From Sphingobacterium alkalisoli (GTDB lineage Bacteria > Bacteroidota > Bacteroidia > Sphingobacteriales > Sphingobacteriaceae): a stretch of DNA of 64,000 nucleotides. Numbering within the stretch: position 1 is the stretch's first letter; each line of letters opens with the position of its first letter. This document shows, one piece after another, positions 59,096 through 64,000 of the stretch. The notes below the pieces were generated by a model that was not told the DNA's origin, made no database searches, and was given only the letters and a program-made list of their open reading frames with translations. A program made the translations under genes and the position numbers. The stretch spans positions 124,001 through 188,000 of the forward strand of contig NZ_SUKA01000009.1 in assembly GCF_005049105.1 (NCBI RefSeq), written 5' to 3'.

Positions 59096-60532
59096 TTATT
59101 TGTTAAAAGGCATGATGTATTGTGATGATTTGTTGGCGACCAGTACCTTGTTCATGTCATGTTTCATGGTCACTACACCACTGGCAGTATCGTATGTAAA
59201 ATCGTCCAGTCCTCTATTGAGCGGAATAAATGACGGGATAATCGCTTTGGTATGCTCCATAGTCACCTTTTTATTGTTCAGCTGTTCGCGTTGGGAAACC
59301 GGAAACCGCATCCCCAGATCCGTCATACGACGCCCCTCCGCGATAAAGATCTCCTGACGAAGTAAATAAATGTGGTACAAGGCGTCGTCTTCCGTCACAA
59401 TCTCATCAATATCGTCTACCGTGATATGGGTACCTGAAACACTGTACGCAGGGATAGTACCTTTGGAGCGATCCATTACTAAGCCTGATTTCAAAGGGCT
59501 TTCGCTGTCAAATTTCACCTGTACCGCCGTGATAGCATAATCCTTTCGATTACCACCATTTCGGGTATCGTTCTTATCGTTGAGCTGCACGACGGGTCTT
59601 TTGCTTACGGTGTTGATCAATAAATCTTTAAGTGTTTGCTTAGCGGTAGCGACATCGCGGCTAGCTACCTGGGCTTCAGCTAAGATCAGGTATGCTTCCT
59701 CGGCTTTTGCAATGGCAATCGGCTTCTCATCGTTGAAAATAGCTGCCGTCTGATGGAAATATTTCGGATCCAAAAAATCCAATCGCGGCAGCGGTGCGAA
59801 CGAATTTGTCGTCGAAGAAAAAATAGCACTCTGAAAATTATTTGAAGGCCCACTCTGCGTGCCGTATCTCACCTGTCGCAGCAATAACGGAGCGGATAAC
59901 ACTTGCCGTGCAAAGGCGGAAGCCTCTTGTACATTACCCAAGCGGTGGTGACAGCGGGCTAGCAGCAAGGTGCAGGCATCTTTATCTACAGCTTCGGTAT
60001 AAAGCGCTGACGCCTCACTCAGCGTAGCAATGGCCGCCTGCAAAAGCTGTTCTGGGCTCTTTACCTCACCCAACGCGGCGGTAGGCATACCCACATAAAG
60101 ATCCGCCGCAAGCAGGTGTGCATAAGCTTTAAAAAACAACAGTTCCGCTCGGCTTTTAGACACATCCCCTTCCGCTGCAGGGATCAAGGTATTTAACCCA
60201 TATTCGCTCATCTCCATGAGCCTGTGTATAGACGCCTGTATATTGGCCACATCCTGATCAAAATAGTTTATTTCCGGGTTGTCGAACACCTTACTACTCT
60301 GTGTGTAATTATTAAAATAATTGTCAGACACCAGTTCGGTGAATTCCACCACAGTTCCAACCGTAAGACTTGCTTGCCGATTAACACCTTTTAGCCAGAT
60401 TTCGAGCGACTGAAAGCTTGGAATAAACCGCTCCTCCGTTACATACGGATTGGTTACCTCGAACACTTCACAGGAGCTCAGTAAAAGCGAGGCACTTGCG
60501 ATGGTATATAGGGATTTTTTAAATAGTTTCAT
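59096..60532 (-). CDS. SusD/RagB-family outer-membrane lipoprotein
   Basis: A 478-residue SusD homologue with a lipobox (SLLLSSCEVFE), TPR-like helices (SRAELLFFKAYAHLLAADLY, ACTLLLARCHHRLGNVQEA) and the C-terminal LRQEIFIAEGRRMTDLGMR motif. It is more diverged than the other two SusD proteins in the window. It sits 12 bp after the SusC stop and 11 bp before the phosphoesterase. Confidence 0.9.
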   Translation of the reverse strand: MKLFKKSLYTIASASLLLSSCEVFEVTNPYVTEERFIPSFQSLEIWLKGVNRQASLTVGTVVEFTELVSDNYFNNYTQSSKVFDNPEINYFDQDVANIQASIHRLMEMSEYGLNTLIPAAEGDVSKSRAELLFFKAYAHLLAADLYVGMPTAALGEVKSPEQLLQAAIATLSEASALYTEAVDKDACTLLLARCHHRLGNVQEASAFARQVLSAPLLLRQVRYGTQSGPSNNFQSAIFSSTTNSFAPLPRLDFLDPKYFHQTAAIFNDEKPIAIAKAEEAYLILAEAQVASRDVATAKQTLKDLLINTVSKRPVVQLNDKNDTRNGGNRKDYAITAVQVKFDSESPLKSGLVMDRSKGTIPAYSVSGTHITVDDIDEIVTEDDALYHIYLLRQEIFIAEGRRMTDLGMRFPVSQREQLNNKKVTMEHTKAIIPSFIPLNRGLDDFTYDTASGVVTMKHDMNKVLVANKSSQYIMPFNK

Positions 60533-60544
60533 ACGTATTCTTAT

Positions 60545-63500
60545 TTAGAAAGACATTTTTAAAGACATGAGAAATTGACGGGGTGCCGAGTAGGTTGCGT
60601 ACGAGACACCGCCCGTGGTCGCTCTACCCTGACCTTGCGCACTACCGCTGATTGTGGCTTCCGGATCGAAGGAGGACGATGCAAAGTTGAATGGATTCAT
60701 TACCGTGGCACTAATCAGCACGTTTTTGGCGAAGGAGCGCGTGGTATTAGCTGGCAGCGCGTAGCTGGCGCCGACTGTTCTGATTTTAATGTAATCGGTT
60801 TTCTCTACAAACATATTTGTAAATTGTAACCAGCGGAGACGTCCATTGTCCGAATTAATTTCGCTCAGTGGTATACCCTCATCCCCTGCACCATAGTTGA
60901 ACCGGAACTGGCTATCCCAGTTATTTGCGTAAGCACCTTGTTGATAATCCGCATTGACAAACACATTCAATTCTTTCCATTGATAATTTACCCCCATGCT
61001 ACCAAATAAATTAGGGATGGTGGTACCCAAATTTTGGAGTGGGATACTTGTCAACTTACCATCTTCGCCGAATTCACCGTAGCTACCTCTGATAAACCCG
61101 ATAGGATAGCCTTCTTGTACCACAGTCTGAATGGTACGCTCGCTGAAGCCTGCGATATTAAACGGTGCCTGTCCTTTAGAAGACAATACTTTATTGTATA
61201 GTGTATTTACTGCAAAATTCAAACGAAGGGACGTTTTATCATTTTGCATCGCGACAACCTGCGTAGCGAACTCTAGCCCTCTGTTTAATATAGTACCCAC
61301 ATTCCTGAGTGCTGGATTTTCTGCTGTTGAGGGTGGTGCCGGCACGTTGAAAAGTGCATCACGAGTTATAGCATGGTACATGCCCGCAGAGACCGTCAGG
61401 CGATCTTTCCAAAACCCGAGATCAAGCCCCGCTTCAAACGTCGTCGTTTTTTCAGGCCGTAGATCCACACCCGGCATACCAAATGTTGCGGCCTGATCTC
61501 CTAAATAACCAGAAAAATTTATCGTCCGTAAATTTTGAAAAGGAGGCGGAAAATTTCCAGCTAAACCGTAATTCCCGCGCAACTTTGCAGAAGGAATAAA
61601 AGACAGGTTGTCGGTCCACCACTGCTCTACAGAAGGTATATACGAGAATCCCACTTTTGGATAATACTGTACACCGATATCATCGCCGAACGCACTATTA
61701 CCATCACCACGAAGTCCTAAATCTAAAAACATTTTGTTCTGCCAGCCCAGATTCGTTTGCACGTAAACACCATAATTAACAACTTCGAGTAAAGCATCAT
61801 TACTACTTGTCAAGATCGCATCGGAAAGGTTTCGTGCACCATCCCGAACATTCGTCCCGTTGTACGCAACCTGTCTATCTTCATTGCGGAACAACTGGCT
61901 TCCAACCGTCGTTACCGCAGAGAAGTCGCCAATTTCGGCTTTGTGCTGTGCATTTAGCTCCAGGGTTATGCCCCAATATTTTCGTTCGCCGTTGTTGATA
62001 CTTCCGCGATCCGTGGTAAGATTTCCGGTGGTATGGGTCAGGTATTCGTTGGTTGTGATGGACTGGTTGCGCACCACACGATAATCGATACCCCCTACAG
62101 CCTTCACATTCAGGTTTTGCATCGGTCGGTATTGGAAACTTTGAGACGTCTGAAAACGGTTCACAACAATCTCATTATCCTGAAGACGCTCCGCTTTGTG
62201 CACATACTCTTTCATTTTCGCAAAATCTTCCGCAGAAAGATCGTCGATCCTTGGATTGAAGCGAGGCGTTGGTCCTGTCACAGCAGAAGCCCCACTCTCT
62301 ACGTACCACAGCCCGGTGTATCCACCTTGGTTCCCATTACGGTTACGCTTGTAAGCATTGTTTACAAAGGTAAAAGTGCTCTCATACGACACCTTGTCGT
62401 GTAGGTCTGCTTTAAAACCCGACCGTAGATCGATCCGCTTGTTTTGATTTTGTTTAAAGAGCTGTACACCGGAGCTATTTAAATAGGAGCCCGTAACACT
62501 GTATCCAACTTTACCACTATTACCATTTACGGCTACATTATAGCGCTGAAATAAGCCAGGCTCGAAAAGCAATTCCTTTGTCCGATCGAAGTGCAAGAAA
62601 TCGGTGGTGGCTCGCTCCGCGCCGATTGTAGCTTCGGCAGACACACTCGTACGATCTGCTCCACCTTTTTTTGTAAAGATCTGAATAACTCCATTAGCGG
62701 CATCCGACCCGTACAACGTAGTCGCGGCACCACCATTTACATATTCCACACGCTCGATGTTATCAATGGGAATATCGGCCAAGGCGCTTACACCAGATCC
62801 TTGTGCGCTCCCCCCTCCGATCGCTGACGCGGTATTCAGATTATCCATACGCACACCATCGACATAGATCACTGGCGTAGAGTTTACAAATGCCGATATG
62901 ACACCGCGCGCGCGGATGATTGAAGTAGCTCCCGACTGGCCTCCAGTTAGCCTAATCTGCGCATTAGGCAGCTTAGACTGGAGCAGCTGATCAAAACGAG
63001 TGGCTGGAACTTTTTCCAGTTCGGCACCGCTGATGCTCGTTATGTTTGTAGACAATCGTCGTTTGTTGATGTCTAGTCCCTGTCCAGTGACTACGATTTC
63101 GTCAAGACCAAAATGATCCTGTTCCAGTAAGATGGAAAGTGGCTGATTTAACTCGGCTGAAGAGATCGACTTATCTTTCGTTTTATAGCCCATATAACTA
63201 ATGCGTAAAACTGCGTTATCAGGGCTATGAAGTGTTAATCTAAAAGCACCTTCGAATGTTGTCTGTACGGAACGATTACTTCTTACAAGAGCCACTGTGG
63301 CCCCCGGAATAGGTTTGCCCGTTAACGCATCGTTAACGGTACCCTTCAACATAATTTCTTGTTGTGTACTCGATTTCGTATCCGATACGTTTGTCGCAAT
63401 TTTATGCAGCACAATCATATCGCCTTTAATTTGGTAACCGACACCGGTTCCCGACAACAAATCCGTCATAGTCTGCTGTAGCGGTTCTACCACGTTATAG

Positions 63501-63703
63501 GGTTTCGCTACTTTGCCGACAAGGATCTGCTTGTCGTATACCAAGCGTTTGCCAGCGTGTGTGGCTACGTGTTCCAGTGACGACAACAGGGTGCCCCTAT
63601 GTTGCTGAGTGGACAAAATCCCAGCGGAAGTCACGATCTTGCTATGCGCTGTAGCCCCGTCCCATAGGCAGAGACCAGCCAGCGCCAATAAGTAAATTTT
63701 CAT
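60545..63703 (-). CDS. SusC/RagA-family TonB-linked receptor with STN domain
   Basis: A 1052-residue receptor: signal peptide, STN domain (about 35-105; LLSSLEHVATHAGKRLVYDK, LLSGTGVGYQIKGDMIVLHK), carboxypeptidase-like domain (LKGTVNDALTGKPIPGATVA), plug (SIIRARGVISAFVNSTPVIY and the TLYGSDAANGVIQIFTKKGG motif) and barrel ending LMSLKMSF. It is controlled by the FecR cut by the window edge. Probably takes up the substrate or product of the phosphoesterase. Confidence 0.95.
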   Translation of the reverse strand: MKIYLLALAGLCLWDGATAHSKIVTSAGILSTQQHRGTLLSSLEHVATHAGKRLVYDKQILVGKVAKPYNVVEPLQQTMTDLLSGTGVGYQIKGDMIVLHKIATNVSDTKSSTQQEIMLKGTVNDALTGKPIPGATVALVRSNRSVQTTFEGAFRLTLHSPDNAVLRISYMGYKTKDKSISSAELNQPLSILLEQDHFGLDEIVVTGQGLDINKRRLSTNITSISGAELEKVPATRFDQLLQSKLPNAQIRLTGGQSGATSIIRARGVISAFVNSTPVIYVDGVRMDNLNTASAIGGGSAQGSGVSALADIPIDNIERVEYVNGGAATTLYGSDAANGVIQIFTKKGGADRTSVSAEATIGAERATTDFLHFDRTKELLFEPGLFQRYNVAVNGNSGKVGYSVTGSYLNSSGVQLFKQNQNKRIDLRSGFKADLHDKVSYESTFTFVNNAYKRNRNGNQGGYTGLWYVESGASAVTGPTPRFNPRIDDLSAEDFAKMKEYVHKAERLQDNEIVVNRFQTSQSFQYRPMQNLNVKAVGGIDYRVVRNQSITTNEYLTHTTGNLTTDRGSINNGERKYWGITLELNAQHKAEIGDFSAVTTVGSQLFRNEDRQVAYNGTNVRDGARNLSDAILTSSNDALLEVVNYGVYVQTNLGWQNKMFLDLGLRGDGNSAFGDDIGVQYYPKVGFSYIPSVEQWWTDNLSFIPSAKLRGNYGLAGNFPPPFQNLRTINFSGYLGDQAATFGMPGVDLRPEKTTTFEAGLDLGFWKDRLTVSAGMYHAITRDALFNVPAPPSTAENPALRNVGTILNRGLEFATQVVAMQNDKTSLRLNFAVNTLYNKVLSSKGQAPFNIAGFSERTIQTVVQEGYPIGFIRGSYGEFGEDGKLTSIPLQNLGTTIPNLFGSMGVNYQWKELNVFVNADYQQGAYANNWDSQFRFNYGAGDEGIPLSEINSDNGRLRWLQFTNMFVEKTDYIKIRTVGASYALPANTTRSFAKNVLISATVMNPFNFASSSFDPEATISGSAQGQGRATTGGVSYATYSAPRQFLMSLKMSF

Positions 63704-63810
63704 TTGTTAATTAATAATAAAGTGTGTATTCATATACGTGTTAATACCTATTCGACTTCCGGACCTATAGATTGCGCGCAATCCGATAATCGTCTAAGGA
63801 GTTTTTAGTG

Positions 63811-64000
63811 TTAAGGGATCGATGATTTTAGCATGATCGTATTCCCATTTTTTATCTGCTGTGTACCCGTTGCCAGGCATATCATATCCAAAATTTCATC
63901 AAGAGGTTGGTCGGATTGAAATTCCCCGGAAAACTTATGTGTCCTTTCTAACCCTTTTTCGATTGTAAGGACAACACCATAACGTTCGGCAATGATTTCA
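63811..64000 (-). CDS. FecR family anti-sigma factor (5' part outside window)
   Basis: The last 62 codons of a FecR: EIIAERYGVVLTIEKGLERT, then FSGEFQSDQPLDEILDMICL and a closing NTIMLKSSIP with TAA at 63811-63813. This is the C-terminal DUF4974-like domain that interacts with the receptor's STN domain. Its position upstream of an STN-containing SusC supports the call. A 14-bp palindrome (GATTGCGCGCAATC, 63770-63783) lies between it and SusC. Confidence 0.9.
   Translation of the reverse strand, partial: EIIAERYGVVLTIEKGLERTHKFSGEFQSDQPLDEILDMICLATGTQQIKNGNTIMLKSSIP

Noticed and set aside
1..64000. CRISPR arrays, tRNA or rRNA genes, intact insertion sequences
   Set aside because: No regularly spaced repeats, tRNA-like cloverleaf sequences, rRNA signatures or transposase genes were seen.

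Overview
The window comes from a Bacteroidota chromosome, most likely a member of the Sphingobacteriaceae. The support is three SusC/SusD pairs, three FecI-type sigma / FecR anti-sigma pairs, many TlpA-family thioredoxins, TTG/ATG starts without Shine-Dalgarno sequences, and promoter candidates of the Bacteroidota TAnnTTTG type. I see no tRNA, rRNA, CRISPR array or intact insertion sequence.

Layout. 0-3.2 kb (minus): a window-truncated STN/carboxypeptidase-like surface-repeat protein behind a FecR and an ECF sigma factor. 3.4-7.9 kb: a small outer-membrane barrel, a TPR-HTH regulator overlapping a DinB protein, a DoxD-DoxA thiosulfate:quinone oxidoreductase-like protein and an orphan small protein. 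8-21.8 kb (minus): one long locus, sigma - FecR - SusC - SusD - five consecutive TlpA-family thioredoxins, with a decayed trypsin-like protease tail between two of them. 22-24.8 kb: a TPR-CHAT (caspase-like) protein. 24.9-31.7 kb (minus): SusC - SusD - Ig/CBM lipoprotein - GH43, a small glycan utilisation locus. 32 kb: an antitoxin/YoeB pair. 33.4-36.9 kb: M23 peptidase - bactofilin - actin-like protein - bactofilin, flanked by two copies of the 3' end of a TlpA gene. 36.6-42.8 kb (minus): the intact TlpA gene, then a TolC/HlyD/ABC type I exporter. 43.3-49.4 kb (minus): sigma - FecR - TonB receptor - lipoprotein. 49.5-57.2 kb (plus, with one minus ATPase): a sulfur/metal island with a decayed TauE/SafE gene, a persulfide dioxygenase-rhodanese fusion, two unrelated ATPases, AraC, DoxX and a CHR chromate transporter. 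57.5-64 kb (minus): FecR (cut by the window) - SusC - SusD - calcineurin-like phosphoesterase.

The most unusual locus is 33671-36556. The third gene encodes a ParM/Alp-type actin fold whose phosphate-1 signature (GIDIGNATT) lies at the extreme C-terminus instead of the N-terminus, while the N-terminus begins at what is normally the third strand. This looks like a circularly permuted actin, sandwiched between two bactofilins and placed downstream of a membrane-anchored LytM peptidase. The simplest reading is a cell-wall or cell-shape module in which two kinds of cytoskeletal polymer position a peptidoglycan hydrolase.

A second, subtler signal is a 27-nt hairpin shared by two sigma/FecR/receptor loci (19646-19672 and 47487-47513). 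It has a compensatory base-pair change and a T-tract on the strand antisense to the receptor mRNA, and TAnnTTTG elements on that strand lie near the receptor start codons. It could terminate cis-antisense RNAs that control the receptors.
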